Of a stretch of DNA of 64,000 nt, positions 50,513 to 61,497 are shown piece after piece. The notes under the pieces are model-generated. The model made no database searches. It was not told the origin of the DNA and saw only the letters and a program-made list of their open reading frames with translations. Position numbers and translations under genes: made by a program. The stretch's first letter is position 1, and the number at the start of each line of letters is the position of its first letter. The DNA lies in NCBI GenBank assembly GCA_963693285.1, contig OY848921.1, forward strand, positions 8,073,229-8,137,228, read 5' to 3'. This DNA is from Xestospongia muta (lineage: Eukaryota > Porifera > Demospongiae > Haplosclerida > Petrosiidae).

Positions 50513-51115
50513 TCTTTTTTGTTCCTATTGAATACTCTCACTTCGGCAGAAGTTCTATCTTTAATAGAGGGCTTCCTCTAACTATCTCTGATCTACATCC
50601 TCCAAATACTGTTGATGTTTCAGGAGGTTCCAGTTCGATGATGGAGCAGCGACGAGGGCAATTGGAATCTTGCTGAAAGCTGCTTTGTTTATTGGTTTGA
50701 GTACACAAGAGTTGCCACATGAAGAGACCACTCTTCAAAATCAGATAACTGTTGTAGAAGTAAAAGAACATAGTTAGATATGACTAGTTCAAAGTTTGCC
50801 TTAGTAAGTTCTATTATTACTATGTGTTACTTACTCTATATTGGTATAGACTGTTCATATGTTTATTAGAACTACTGCAATAATTGGACATGAACTACTG
50901 GCAGGTAAGTATTATCTATTCATACATCTATCTAATGTCCCACATAGCTATCTACAATATCTATCCATCTCTATCCATCAATTCGTCTATCAACTATAAC
51001 TTTTATCATCTGTCAGTATTCATCACCTTGGTTTTATCAATGAGTATCCTTATAGTGGGTTTAGTAGTACTTGGTATGAGTACAAGATTAGAATATAGAA
51101 TAAGCATACTGAAAT
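50513..51115. other. Unassigned stretch with a weak spliced small ORF
   Basis: A frame from ATG 50859 could splice at about 50905/51017 into a hydrophobic segment (LVLSMSILIVGLVVLG). Its downstream part runs into the transposon at 51116, so I do not call it a gene. The rest shows nothing. Confidence 0.4.
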
Positions 51116-51472
51116 TATGGAAGCCGAGGACAGACATTCCAATTCCTATTTCTTATTTTAATCAAATGGGATTGTATGGAGTTGGAATGTATGTCCTCGG
51201 CTTCCGTAAATAACACTCATAGAATATACAACCAAAATCAGGAACCCAACCCAACTGGAAGCATTTCACTGATGCTTGATTCTAAGAGACAGCTCGTGGT
51301 GCTCATGCTCTGTGTTTTATTAATAACAAGAAAAGTCTAGAAATGGCACATATGTAAAGAATGAAATAAGGAATAAGAAATTGAAAGTTATCAAGTCGTT
51401 AATTGGAATTTTTAAAAGATGCGCAGAAGAAACAAGAAATAGGAATTGTAATGTCCATCCTCGGCTTTCATA
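51116..51472. mobile_element. TIR DNA transposon / MITE with 6-bp target duplication
   Basis: 357 bp. The left end TATGGAAGCCGAGGACAGAC and the right end (complement TATGAAAGCCGAGGATGGAC) are inverted repeats of about 43 bp, both continuing CAATTCCTATTTCTT. TGAAAT flanks both sides (51110-51115 and 51473-51478). A second inverted copy of the terminus lies inside (about 51180-51211). There is no transposase ORF. Confidence 0.85.
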
Positions 51473-52346
51473 TGAAATAGAGTTTCCTTAAATCTTAATT
51501 CCATGGCATCCTTTCTTCTTTTCTATAGGTTTGATGTATTGACTGGAACAAACAGTTCTTCAATTATACCTCCCTCATAGTCAACAGTCTCTATTATGTT
51601 GCTAATAGTCAGCAAATCCCACAACTGTTTGGTTAGCTCTTAGTATAACAAGAATCTTAGCTGGTCCTTGGCTGGATGGACCCTTAGTCCAGATAGAAAG
51701 TAAGTACATGTATATGTAAGAAGTGGTGTGGTCTAGTTCATGTATGGACTGGAGGGTAAAGGATATATATCTAAGAAAAATAAGGTGTCTATAATGAAGA
51801 CATGTTTTTAAGATGTGAACCTAGCTCTCTGTAGTCTGTAGTGGATGCTTTGGGATATTAGCATGGACTGGATCAGGACACTGAGTAGAGTTCAATATAG
51901 AGGATGTTCTAGTTTAGAATATATTATTATGAGAATAAAATGTGATTATGCCATTAATAAGATATTGTTTTTAATAAATAAGAAGAGATTACTGGTATTA
52001 AAACTAGACCACCAAATAAACTTTGTAAGATTCTCTTTTTTCAGAATATCTGTGGAATCTTTATCAAACCAGTTCTACAGACCAAGACAAACCAGTTATC
52101 CTAGTTTAGCCTGAAATATCTGGACTTTTAAAATGAATCACATTTTCCACATAATCTATTTTTTGCATACTATTGCATTATCTAAAATAAATTTGGATTA
52201 GGATGAGGATATTCCATGTTTTATTAAATTTATACTTAAAAATGTTCATCAAGCATCTGGATACAAGCTAGGGCTAATTATAATTGTTCAATTGATTTTA
52301 AGTGTACATTTTAATTGTAGTTTGTTGATATCTTACTACCCACTAT
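51473..52346. other. Stretch without recognisable feature
   Basis: AT-rich. Short ORFs only, no splice-consistent coding signal and no repeat. Confidence 0.55.
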
Positions 52347-52910
52347 CATGTTTGTTATTCTTTTAAAAAAAGAATAATTTTGTTTGCTAATAGTTACGTA
52401 ATAGACACAGGCGAGTATCAAACAAGTTGGACTCAAACCCATACTAATAGACTCATTCCGATACTGTATAGCAGAGTCCTTTACATCACTTGGTGAGCCA
52501 TGGAACTCAGTTGTATGCTCAATTTTTAAAAGAAGTGTAATAAAATTTGTGTGTAGACGCTGAACCTTAAACTTCTTAAATAGTTTTTTATTAAATGATA
52601 AATAAAGATTAATCGTTCTTTTAAAAAAAGAATAATTTGTTTGCTAATAGTTGTGTAGTAAACACAGACACTGAAACAAGTTGGACTCAAACCCATACTA
52701 ATTAATAGACTCATTCCGATACTGCATATCAGAGCCTTTACATCACTTGGTGAGCCATGGAACTCAGTTGTATGCTCAATTTTGTATTTAAGTTTACATG
52801 ATAATGATGGCACAAATTTAATGCTATAATTTTTTAATCTTATCTACAATTAAAAAAAGTGTAATAAAATTTGTGTGTAGGCACTGAACCCTAAACTTCT
52901 TAAATAGTTT
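52347..52910 (-). repeat. Two tandem copies of a tRNA-like (SINE-like) unit
   Basis: Copies at about 52347-52581 and 52615-52910 share most of their length (e.g. GTTGGACTCAAACCCATACT and CATCACTTGGTGAGCCATGG). On the minus strand each has a B-box-like GGGTTTGAGTCC and upstream an A-box-like CACCAAGTGATGTAAAGGA, spaced as in a tRNA gene. The cloverleaf is not intact, so a tRNA-derived SINE is more likely than a tRNA. Confidence 0.6.
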
Positions 52911-53527
52911 TAAAAAAATTAAAGGATAAATAAAGATTAATTTTGACTATTAAAAGAAATAAATTAAGAAGAACTTGATTAAAAACACTGAAATAGAAAT
53001 TAAACCACATTGATTGGGCGGGAAAAATATCATCAGCACGTGTACACAACTAGTAAAAGAACGCGTGACCATGATTATGGCGGGAAAATCTCAATTATTA
53101 GCACACGACTAACAAGCAAAAAACTTTAATAGATTTTTAATTAATTTTGGTAAAAAATGAAAAATGATTCTTGATTAAAATTAATGTAAAAAAGGAGATA
53201 CAAACTAAATTAACAATAATAAAGAAGTGATTGACGTTGGTATAATAAATAAAATGATATGTAATTATATAATAATACTATAGATAGAACTCAGTGATTA
53301 TAGTATACAGCAGCAATGCTAAGTAAACTGATTGTCATATTAGAGTTTCAAAAGATATTGAATTCTAAACTAATTCATTTTTAATAAAAAAATAATTGTT
53401 AAATATCTTCAAAGTTAAAATTGACAAATTTAGTGAAAAATGTTATTTTAAGAAAATTAATACATATAATACAAACTATAAAAAAAACAAGAAAAAAATG
53501 ACAACAAAAAATAATAAAAATAAAAAA
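52911..53527. other. AT-rich stretch
   Basis: Two GGCGGGAAA motifs (about 53018 and 53075) and ACGCGTGACCA (about 53062) recur near 55.69-55.72 kb, flanking the minisatellite region on both sides. No coding signal. Confidence 0.5.
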
Positions 53528-54548
53528 CAGTCTCTGTAGTTGAAGACTCCTCAAGAAGTCAAAAATAAAAAACAGTCTCTGAAACAGTCTCTGTAGTTGA
53601 AGACTCCTAATCTCTGAAACAGTCTCTGTAGTTGAAGACTTCTCAAGAAGTCAAAAATAAAAAACAGTCTCTGTAGTTGAAGACTCCTCAAGAAGTCAAA
53701 AATAAAAAAACAGTCTCTGTAGTTGAGGACTCCTCAAGAAGTCAAAAATAATAAACAGTCTCTGAAACAGTCTCTGTAGTTGAAGACTTCTCAAGAAGTC
53801 AAAAATAAAAAACAGTTTCTGTAGCTGAAGACTCCTCAAGAAGTCAAAAATAAAAAACAGTCTCTGAAACAGTCTCTGTAGTTGAAGACTCCTCAAGAAG
53901 TCAAAAATAATAAACAGTCTCTGAAACAGTCTCTGTAGTTGAAGACTTCTCAAGAAGTCAAAAATAAAAAACAGTCTCTGTAGCTGAAGACTCCTCAAGA
54001 AGTCAAAAATAAAAAACAGTCTCTGAAACAGTCTCTGTAGTTGAAGACTCCTAATCTCTGAAACAGTCTCTGTAGTTGAAGACTTCTCAAGAAGTCAAAA
54101 ATAAAAAACAGTCTCTGTAGTTGAAGACTCCTCAAGAAGTCAAAAATAAAAAACAGTCTCTGAAACAGTCTCTGTAGTTGAAGACTCCTCAAGAAGTCAA
54201 AAATAAAAAAACAGTCTCTGTAGTTGAGGACTCCTCAAGAAGTCAAAAATAATAAACAGTCTCTGTAGTTGAAGACTTCTCAAGAAGTCACAAATAAAAA
54301 ACAGTTTCTGTAGCTGAAGACTCCTCAAGAAGTCAAAAATAAAAAACAGTCTCTGAAACAGTCTCTGTAGTTGAAGACTCCTCAAGAAGTCAAAAATAAT
54401 AAACAGTCTCTGAAACAGTCTCTGTAGCTGAAGACTTCTCAAGAAGTCAAAAATAAAAAACAGTCTCTGTAGCTGAAGACTCCTCAAGAAGTCAAAAATA
54501 AAAAACAGTCTCTGTAGTTGAAGACTCCTCAAGAAGTCAAAAATAAAA
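53528..54548. repeat. 1-kb minisatellite array
   Basis: About 20 units of roughly 45 bp containing GTCTCTGTAGTTGAAGACTC, then CTCAAGAAGTCAAAAATAAA. A subset is extended by an extra GTCTCTGAAACA block to about 57 bp. Long and short units alternate in a higher-order pattern that repeats roughly every 480 bp. The open frames on the minus strand come from the absence of stops in the unit and are not evidence of protein. Confidence 0.95.
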
Positions 54549-54864
54549 ACAGAAGTCCAGTGAAGGTCTCCAATCCAACAATTATAGAAAAGAGATGATG
54601 GAGAGTTCCCAAGAGTCCAGTCAGTCCACAAGTTGAGAACATAGAGGGAGAAAAAGAGAAGAATAACAACTGGATAACTAAAGAACGGATGAGAAGTGAA
54701 TGGATGGAGAGACAGCTCACCTTTTTCACCAGTGCTGCTCCTGCAGGGAAAGAAAAAGAGAGTAGTTATGAACTGATGGTGACAATGAGTAGATAGAGAG
54801 AGTGAAGAGAGACAGAGGAAGTGAAAAGGGACCACCAACACACACGCACCCTAGAAGATCAGAG

Positions 54865-54940
54865 CTTCCCCCCGCCACCTGGCGGCCTCGGATGTTTAAA
54901 AAAAATTTTTTTTTTGAGGCCGCCAGGCGGCAGGGGGAAG
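54865..54940. repeat. GC-rich 25-bp inverted repeat with AT loop
   Basis: Arms 54865-54889 and 54916-54940 (left arm has CCTGGCGGCCTC) pair at 23 of 25 positions around an A/T-run loop. It is strikingly GC-rich for this window. Confidence 0.9.
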
Positions 54941-55070
54941 ATGATGAATAGGGTTTGTATGGGCTGGATAGCCCAAAAAAAATAAAAATAAAAAAAAAGA
55001 AAAGGAAAGAAGGCTTGAAAGAAGAAGATAGAAGAGACCAGGCAGGAGAGCGACTCATCTTTTTCATCCA

Positions 55071-55298
55071 GAGAACTGAGAACAGTCAAAACACCAGAGA
55101 AAATCAGAGAACAAACAGTTTGAAACACCAGAGAACAGTCAAAAATATCAGAGAACATCAGACAACTCGTGGTAACTTCCAATTGAGAACTGAGAACAGT
55201 CAAAACACCAGAGAAAATCAGAGAACAAACATTTTAAAACACCAGAGAACAGTCAATAATATCAGAGAACATCAGACAACTCGTGGTAACTTCCAATT
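55071..55298. repeat. 114-bp tandem duplication
   Basis: Units 55071-55184 and 55185-55298 both begin GAGAACTGAGAACAGTC and end CGTGGTAACTTCCAATTGA. They differ at a few sites. Confidence 0.92.
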
Positions 55299-55620
55299 GA
55301 GTCCTGTAGAAACGAAGAGAAAAGTCAATTAGCGAACTGAACAAAAATAAAAGATAAAAATTAAATAAAAAACAGAAAATAAATAAAATAATAATTAAAT
55401 AAAAAGAACAGAAAAGAAAATGAAAAGGATGATCCAGCGAAGAGGAGGGATCCAACGAAGTGACGAACAAAGAGACGAGTCGTTAAGAGGGTCGAAGTGG
55501 AGAACGAAGAGACGAGTCGTGATGAAGAGGGTCGAAGTGGAGAACGAAGAGATGAGTCGTAGCGACGAAGACCCACGGGGGTCTGTGAACTAAAAAGGCT
55601 TGCAAATGGAGTCTCTTTTA

Positions 55621-56819
55621 TATTTTCAAGACATCTCTGTCATGCTTCATTACGATGAACACAAGGCACAAACTCGTGACAATTTGGCGGGAAATAACAG
55701 CAAGCTCCAACCACGCGTGACCAACATTAATTGATTTTTAATTGATTTTTAATTGATCTGATCAACAATTAATCAAAAGTCTTCTAGATACATAAAAACA
55801 TTACAGTACACTATCTATTCTAGCTCCAAAATTGTTAACAACAAGTACGACAGCTTCATCTTTGTAATGTAATGTCACAAATAATGTTAATGAAACAAAC
55901 GATTATAGTTAAACCAGAATTATATAACTTCAGTGACGGTTTTTGATCAGCATTAATACCAGTCACCAGCTGACGATACTATGTAGTCTTTTTAACCAAT
56001 TGTATTGACCAGCTTTGTTGGTTAGTTTGTAATTCTATGACCCAGTCCACTGAACAACTAGAAAAAAAACAAAGAATATTAATCGACATCTTTCTCTCAA
56101 TGACATCCAAGTTACATGAAATATCTGTATACATGAATGTTACTGTTATAGAGACTCTAGGTCCAGTTTTGCCACCATACCAGGTATGTCTTGATCCATT
56201 TCCTCCTTTGTAACTGGCTTCTCAGTGCTATGTCCAAATGGACAAAAAAAGAATGGCATTAGCTAAATATTATTTATTTATCATTTTTATCTTTACAATA
56301 ACGTGTCTCCTCCACATTTACCTCCTTTTAATTTTTAGCAATATATTAAGGAAGCGTGTTCATGCAGGCTGAAACAGGTTATGGATTGGTTACTGTATTG
56401 GGTTGTTATGGATTGGTTACTGTATTGGGTCTCCAGACATACCTTCTCTTTGTGCTTTAGCTATTATCAGGTCAATAATTCCTCTGTGTATTTTATTGTA
56501 TACATCTTCACACAATCAAGTTATTTCCTAATATGGAAATAAGATTCTGTTAATATCAATGGAAAACTACCTCAACAGAACAAGCATTATTATGTGTGAT
56601 TTTATTACGTAATGTATTATTAATAAATTATTATTAATGAATGATTACGTGACATTTGGTCTCTTTTCCATCATTGCTATGTATAATAGCTTGAAGTGTG
56701 TCATCTTCTAAATCATATAACCGGTACATTTAGTATTTGAATATATGGATTAAGACTTAGATAGAAGTCTATATCTGTAGTCTTACCCTAATACTAGCTT
56801 TCTTTGAGATGTCCCAGTC

Positions 56820-56869
<50 letters not shown>

Positions 56870-57002
56870 TCAGTTAGTCATCATTACTTTTGTTCAAGGA
56901 GACATCTTTTTAGATTCTTCAACTTTCTTAATAATTTTAACCTTCAACAACAGCAAAACAAATTAAACACTAGTTGTTCATAACTATTAAACTATTACTC
57001 AC
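55621..57002. other. Mostly unassigned; E2F-like site, (GA)n and exon-like segments
   Basis: A TTTGGCGGGAAA match to the E2F consensus lies at 55683-55694. A (GA)n run at about 56822-56866 reads CT on the minus strand. A minus-strand segment at about 56155-56232 reads TEKPVTKEEMDQDIPGMVAK and ends at a stop, so it could be the last exon of the gene starting at 57537. I could not connect it in frame. Confidence 0.4.
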
Positions 57003-57537
57003 AGTTCCTGAAATAATATCTTGTATAAAACTTTTCAAACTAGCAGTACTAGACATTTGACAACATGTTAAATGATTCATCAAGTCTACAATAGTAAGTG
57101 GTGGAGGTAAGTCTTCACTGGTAGTTGGTGCATCAGCTGGTTGAATGGATTGAGACACTATATATAAAAGAAACAGATAATGAAGACATATATAGCAGAC
57201 ATTAGGAGTATAAAACAAGTGGGTGATAGTATTAAATATGTCTTATTAATAACTGGTAATCTTAGGTCTACAGTTGAGGAATTAGCAAAAGCTGTGATGT
57301 AGCAATATGGAAAAATAAGAAATTTCAATGATTAGTAACACTTGTTGCCATAGTAACACTGTGATGCACCAAGATTGTTGTATGCATCAGCGGTAACAAA
57401 TTGTATATGTATTCATATCATATATATATGAAAGTGGCATATGATAATAAAATTAAAAAAATAACATGTAGACCACCTGGTATACTATGTCCCTGTTGTC
57501 GGAACAAATAATTAAACCCTGATGCAAAAGGTTCCAT
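57003..57537 (-). CDS. Unrecognised gene, first two exons
   Basis: Exon 1 (57477-57537) starts MEPFASGFNYLFRQQGHSIP and exon 2 (57003-57157) continues SQSIQPADAPTTSEDLPPPL and CCQMSSTASLKSFIQDIISG. The splice phases agree (1 nt carried over) and both junctions are GT-AG, which is why I call it. Further exons toward 56.1 kb are expected, but I could not join them without hitting stops. No domain is recognised; the encoded part is soluble and Ser/Pro-rich. It could also be a decaying gene. Confidence 0.45.
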
Positions 57538-58441
57538 TTTATATCATGAAGATGATAAACACAACAACAAAGACTGTGTTGTATACCTTTTTGTTTATTC
57601 TGTGATTACTACAATTGAAACAACAATGGATTATGAGTCATAGTCTGAGTAGCCATAGAAGGAAGACAAGATATTAAACATGATACAACAACAGATCCTT
57701 CAACAGCAGATTTCAACTGAAGCAATCTTAGAAGAGATAAAACTAGATGAGATAATTGACAATCCTATCATTAAATGCTTTTAACAATGCTGGCTCTTCT
57801 AATTTCTCCTTTTAGTAAGAAGAAACAAAGAAGAAAACAACAACTACAGCAACTATATCAAAACCAACTTAATTGCAAGTCAATATTTATATTTAATATA
57901 TTAAATATTTTATTAATATTTTAAAGGTAATATTTACAAAAAAGATGTAAAAGTTTTGGAGAGTGTTTTAAAGATTATAATGATAGTTCTGAAACTGTTG
58001 AACAATACAGTGTGATTACTATCTATTATGAATGTACCTTACATGTACTGTTCCAAAACTAAACGCAATACCTGATAAGTACATTTGTCAATTCTGTAAT
58101 ACTGAGCATGACACTAAATTGTCTGGTTGTGTCAAAATATTTGTTTTATTGTGTTTATTTCATATCATTATGTCGTTTTTATGTTACAAAAAATAAAAAA
58201 TCCTTACCTAAACATTCTTCTTCATTATCTTTTGTTCCTTCTATCTAACTTTACAACAGCTCCTTTAACTCCTCCAGACATAGCAGTGATAGCAACTTCT
58301 GCTGACGTTAGAGACAATAAAAACTTGAAAAGAAGGAGTTAAAATTTTGGATAACGCTATATACCGCACCGCTCACGTGATTGTACGGATATGTGATGTG
58401 AGCAAAAAGGGGTTAAAATTGTGGATAACTTTCTCCGGCTA
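57538..58441. other. Region upstream of DNAJC30 with plus-strand exon-like debris
   Basis: A short ORF (57679-57783, MIQQQILQQQISTEAILEEI) and a segment reading IPDKYICQFCNTEHDTKLSGC (about 58060-58130), suggestive of a metal-binding motif, are not connected by clear splice sites. An acceptor-like AG before APLTPPDIAVIATSADVRDN (about 58259-58342) precedes a stop. It is possibly remains of a gene. The DNAJC30 promoter should lie at the end. Confidence 0.35.
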
Positions 58442-59224
58442 ATGGCTGTCGCTCGCTACGTCTCTACTATTTTCTGGCAACACTTGAAAAGTACAGGATC
58501 AAGATGGCAGACGCACAGACAATTAATACCCAACTTAAGACCATTAACAACTTCATCCTCTGTTAGCTGTATCCCTAGTCTCTCATCAACACAACCACAC
58601 TTCAAGAGGCTTCAAATTAACTGTCTACTTTGCTCTACAACAGCTATTTCATTGTACCGACCTTACTCTACCAAACCTTCACAGCATAGCAAAAGAGATC
58701 TTTACTCACGAATAGGTGTTTCACCTCATGCAACTCAAGCTCAAATAAAAGAAGCTTATTACAAACTTTCAATGAAATACCACCCTGATCGTAACGAAGG
58801 CAGTGAGGAAGCACATCGCCAATTCAAAGAGATCACTGAGGCTTATTCTGTACTTGGTCAATACCAAAGTAGACGTAGGTACGATAAGGGGTTACTTCGG
58901 GAGTACCCACCACCCCCGCATGTGCACCAGTTCCGGCATGGATCAGGTCATCACCAGTCTGACAAAACCAAAAACTCAAAATATGATTTTGATGAGTTTT
59001 ATCGAGCCCATTATGGGGAAGCTTTGAGACGTGAGAAAATGGCCCGACAGAAGAGAGCAAGCCAGGAAAACAAGCCCATTCAAGCACTATCAGATACTCA
59101 ACAACGACTGTTAATAGTAACTGTTATATTGTTAGTGTTAGTATGTGGATGGCATTTTGGTATGGGACTTTATAGCAAAGAGTTAAAAAAACAAAGAACA
59201 TATTCATTAGAACAAAATAACTAA
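58442..59224 (+). CDS. DNAJC30: DNAJC30, mitochondrial J-domain protein
   Basis: Intronless ORF of 260 aa from ATG 58442; the frame opens 21 bp earlier without ATG. The first ~80 residues are basic and Ser-rich, as in a mitochondrial presequence. The J domain spans about residues 90-150: YSRIGVSPHATQAQIKEAYY, YHPDRN with the HPD triad intact, EITEAYSVLG and RRRYDKGLL. The DNAJC30-specific FDEFYRAHYGEALRRE follows, then one membrane helix near the C-terminus (LLIVTVILLVLVCGW). Vertebrate DNAJC30 is an inner-membrane protein linked to complex I repair and ATP synthase. It is tail-to-tail with VPS37, as in human. Confidence 0.88.
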   Translation: MAVARYVSTIFWQHLKSTGSRWQTHRQLIPNLRPLTTSSSVSCIPSLSSTQPHFKRLQINCLLCSTTAISLYRPYSTKPSQHSKRDLYSRIGVSPHATQAQIKEAYYKLSMKYHPDRNEGSEEAHRQFKEITEAYSVLGQYQSRRRYDKGLLREYPPPPHVHQFRHGSGHHQSDKTKNSKYDFDEFYRAHYGEALRREKMARQKRASQENKPIQALSDTQQRLLIVTVILLVLVCGWHFGMGLYSKELKKQRTYSLEQNN

Positions 59225-59569
59225 TATTGTTTTTAAGTTATTTATTTACAACAATACCAGCAATATATTTATATTATAATGTATATTACACACTTTAATG
59301 AGAAGGCTGTCAATAATATTTACCAAAACCACATACTATCAAGTCCATTTGTTTCTTTTTAGAAATATTTTGTGTTATCACATGTGGTAGAATAATTGTC
59401 CTAGCCTGTAACCAAATGCCGTTATTATATAGTCTATTACTAACCAGTTAACAAGCAACTGACATAATTTAAAAATACATTTCTATAATCAAAGACATAA
59501 AACATACACAAACATTATGAGTAAGGTACAGTTAATTTACAATTACGTGCATAGTCTACACCACAACAT
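59225..59569. other. Convergent 3' gap DNAJC30 / VPS37
   Basis: 345 bp, AT-rich, containing both 3' ends. No other feature seen. Confidence 0.7.
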
Positions 59570-61382
59570 TTAACGTGGGGGATAACCCCGATATTGAGCT
59601 GGATAATGAGAAGGTGGAGCTTGTTGATATGGGTAACGATACGATTGAGTAGGTTGTCCCACGGGAGGCGGACCTCGATAAGATTGCTGAGGATAACTAG
59701 GTTGTGGATAACGTTGTTGTTGATAGCTAACTCCAGGATTAGGAGAATATCTTGGTAAGGGCATGCTAGCTGTTGCTGGTGTTGTCGTATAAAGTGAGTT
59801 TGAATCATAAGGCATGCTTTGTGATGGCACAGGTGGGAGTGGTCTCGATTGTGCGAGACTAGGATTGGCATGGTGCATTGAGCCTGTCATTGATGCATAT
59901 GGTGGGTGTTGTGGTGAAACACTACTAGGAGGATATGGTGGATTAGACACAGGAAGTGAATGAGATGGAGGAGGTGGATATGGTGGTTGAGTAGATCCAG
60001 CTGGTCCTGGAACAGCGTGTTGTGATCGTTCACTGGGATAAGGTAACGGTTGTTTCATAATCTCCTCCAACTTTTCAATTTTGACTTTCCTAGACCAGTA
60101 GTTGCTTCGTTGTGCAAGATATTTGCTGATAAATTCATCTGATGTAAGATTAGCACTACCAGCGATATAATCTTCAGATAAATCCTACATAATAAATAAA
60201 TAATTTACTATCAATCCATTTATCCTTTTATGTATCCATTTATCCATCCATCTATCCATCAAATCCATCTGTCTATCCATCAATCTATACATTTCTTACC
60301 TCAGTCTCTGTCTCAGCTGTTTTCATTGCTTCTTGGAGATCTCTAAGGACTAAGGCTTGATCTTTTGATGATGACAATGTTTCTAAACAATAATTACATT
60401 TTTGACAATCAAGTAAACACTGCTCACCCCAAAGTAATCATTTCTCATTAACTATAATACTTACTTAATACTCCATATTTCTGATTGTAAGTTTCTTTAA
60501 GTTCTGCTGCAATCAAACATGTCTCAGTAAGTTTAGCTTTCTTATCTTCATATAATGGTTTACGTTCAGTGTTTTCTATTGATAGCTGTCTGTTTACATT
60601 ATTAATCTTATCACGTTCTCGATGTATATCCTGAATCTATAGACAAATATACTTACATGTATATTAACAAAGTGGGTGGAGTGAAAGTACATGTACACTA
60701 ACAAAGTGGGTGGAGTGAAAGTACATGTACATTAATAAAGTGGGTGGAGTAAAGTATATGTACGTTAATAAGTGGGTGGATAAAGGGGTGGAAGATAATT
60801 TATTCTCTTAATTGAACACCATTAGGTCTAAGGACCATATCCTCATAATTAAAGGGCTTGTCCCCTTTTTCAAGGAATGCTAACTTATCTTGTCAGGAGG
60901 TTAGTAACTGTAGTTAAATAAGTTAAACGCTACAAGTGTCCCAGCAAAGAAATGTCACAGCTTAATGTTAAATTAATACATTAAGAATCTAATCGTTAGG
61001 ATCTAACTTAATTTCATATTAAAGTATGTCATTTTCTGGTGGGATTTGAGATGTAGTTGTAATGTTGTTTTTTCTATAGTGTTATTGAAACAAACCCTGT
61101 ATGTGGGCAAAGCTATCTATAGTAGTAATACAAAAGTGTTATTCTATAAACACATCAAACAGATTTTACTATCACTGCGAGTTATAGATAAGGGTGGTTG
61201 AATCAAGTTGGTCTTACTATAGATCAGCCCTATAGATTATTCCGTATTCTTACTTCAGATAGTTGTAATTGACTGAAAAAAGCAGCAAAGTCTTCTTCTT
61301 TGTTTGCTAAGCTTTCTAACTTCTCTAATGACAGGTCTTGTAGGAGATCTGGAGGGAGAGTCACACTCTGTCTGCTCGACAT
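59570..61382 (-). CDS. VPS37: VPS37, ESCRT-I subunit
   Basis: Subunit of ESCRT-I, which sorts ubiquitinated cargo into multivesicular bodies. Four exons: 61254-61382, about 60468-60638, about 60300-60382 and 59570-60184. The Mod(r) core begins LPPDLLQDLSLEKLESLANK and continues through IQDIHRERDKINNVNRQLSI, then ERKPLYEDKKAKL. It ends with TSDEFISKYLAQRSNYWSRK and VKIEKLEEIM, the most conserved family stretch. A proline/tyrosine-rich tail of about 150 residues (repeated PYPP/QSY motifs) closes the protein, as in VPS37B and VPS37D. The start lies 115 bp from the divergent CFAP251 start. Vertebrate paralogues B, C and D cannot be told apart here. Confidence 0.9.
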
Positions 61383-61497
61383 CTCGCTAATAGGAAGTCA
61401 AAAAAGAATGCTGACGAAATTTTAATTTTACAGTATCAACACTACATTAGACGTTTAATTAGAAATACACAGTTACTATGACAACTGATAAATCAAA
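61383..61497. promoter_or_regulatory. Bidirectional promoter VPS37 / CFAP251
   Basis: 115 bp between divergent start codons, AT-rich; no motif recognised. Confidence 0.55.

Larger units (their letters stand above)
54549..55620. other. Minisatellite-flanking region with hairpin and tandem duplications
   Basis: Contains a GC-rich hairpin (54865-54940), a 114-bp tandem duplication (55071-55298) and a purine-rich ~43-bp repeat (about 55468-55561, core GAGGGTCGAAGTGGAGAACG). Long overlapping frames exist on both strands, but none resembles a known protein. It may be a non-coding transcript or a composite element. Confidence 0.5.

Noticed and set aside
50859..51213. Spliced small membrane protein
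   Set aside because: Its second half lies in the TIR element and its conservation cannot be shown; the hydrophobic stretch alone is weak.
51845..52114. 89-codon plus-strand ORF
   Set aside because: No motif, no splice context, AT-driven composition.
53696..54841. Repeat protein frame with RSLQLQRLFFIFDFL units, minus strand
   Set aside because: Arises from the 45-57-bp minisatellite. Several frames stay open and there is no promoter, start or splice support.
54859..55332. Overlapping ORFs on both strands near the hairpin
   Set aside because: Low-complexity tandem duplication; no recognisable motif.
58421..58441. Upstream start of DNAJC30 at GTG
   Set aside because: Eukaryotic start should be the ATG at 58442; the upstream frame is open by chance and part of the duplicated 43-bp block.
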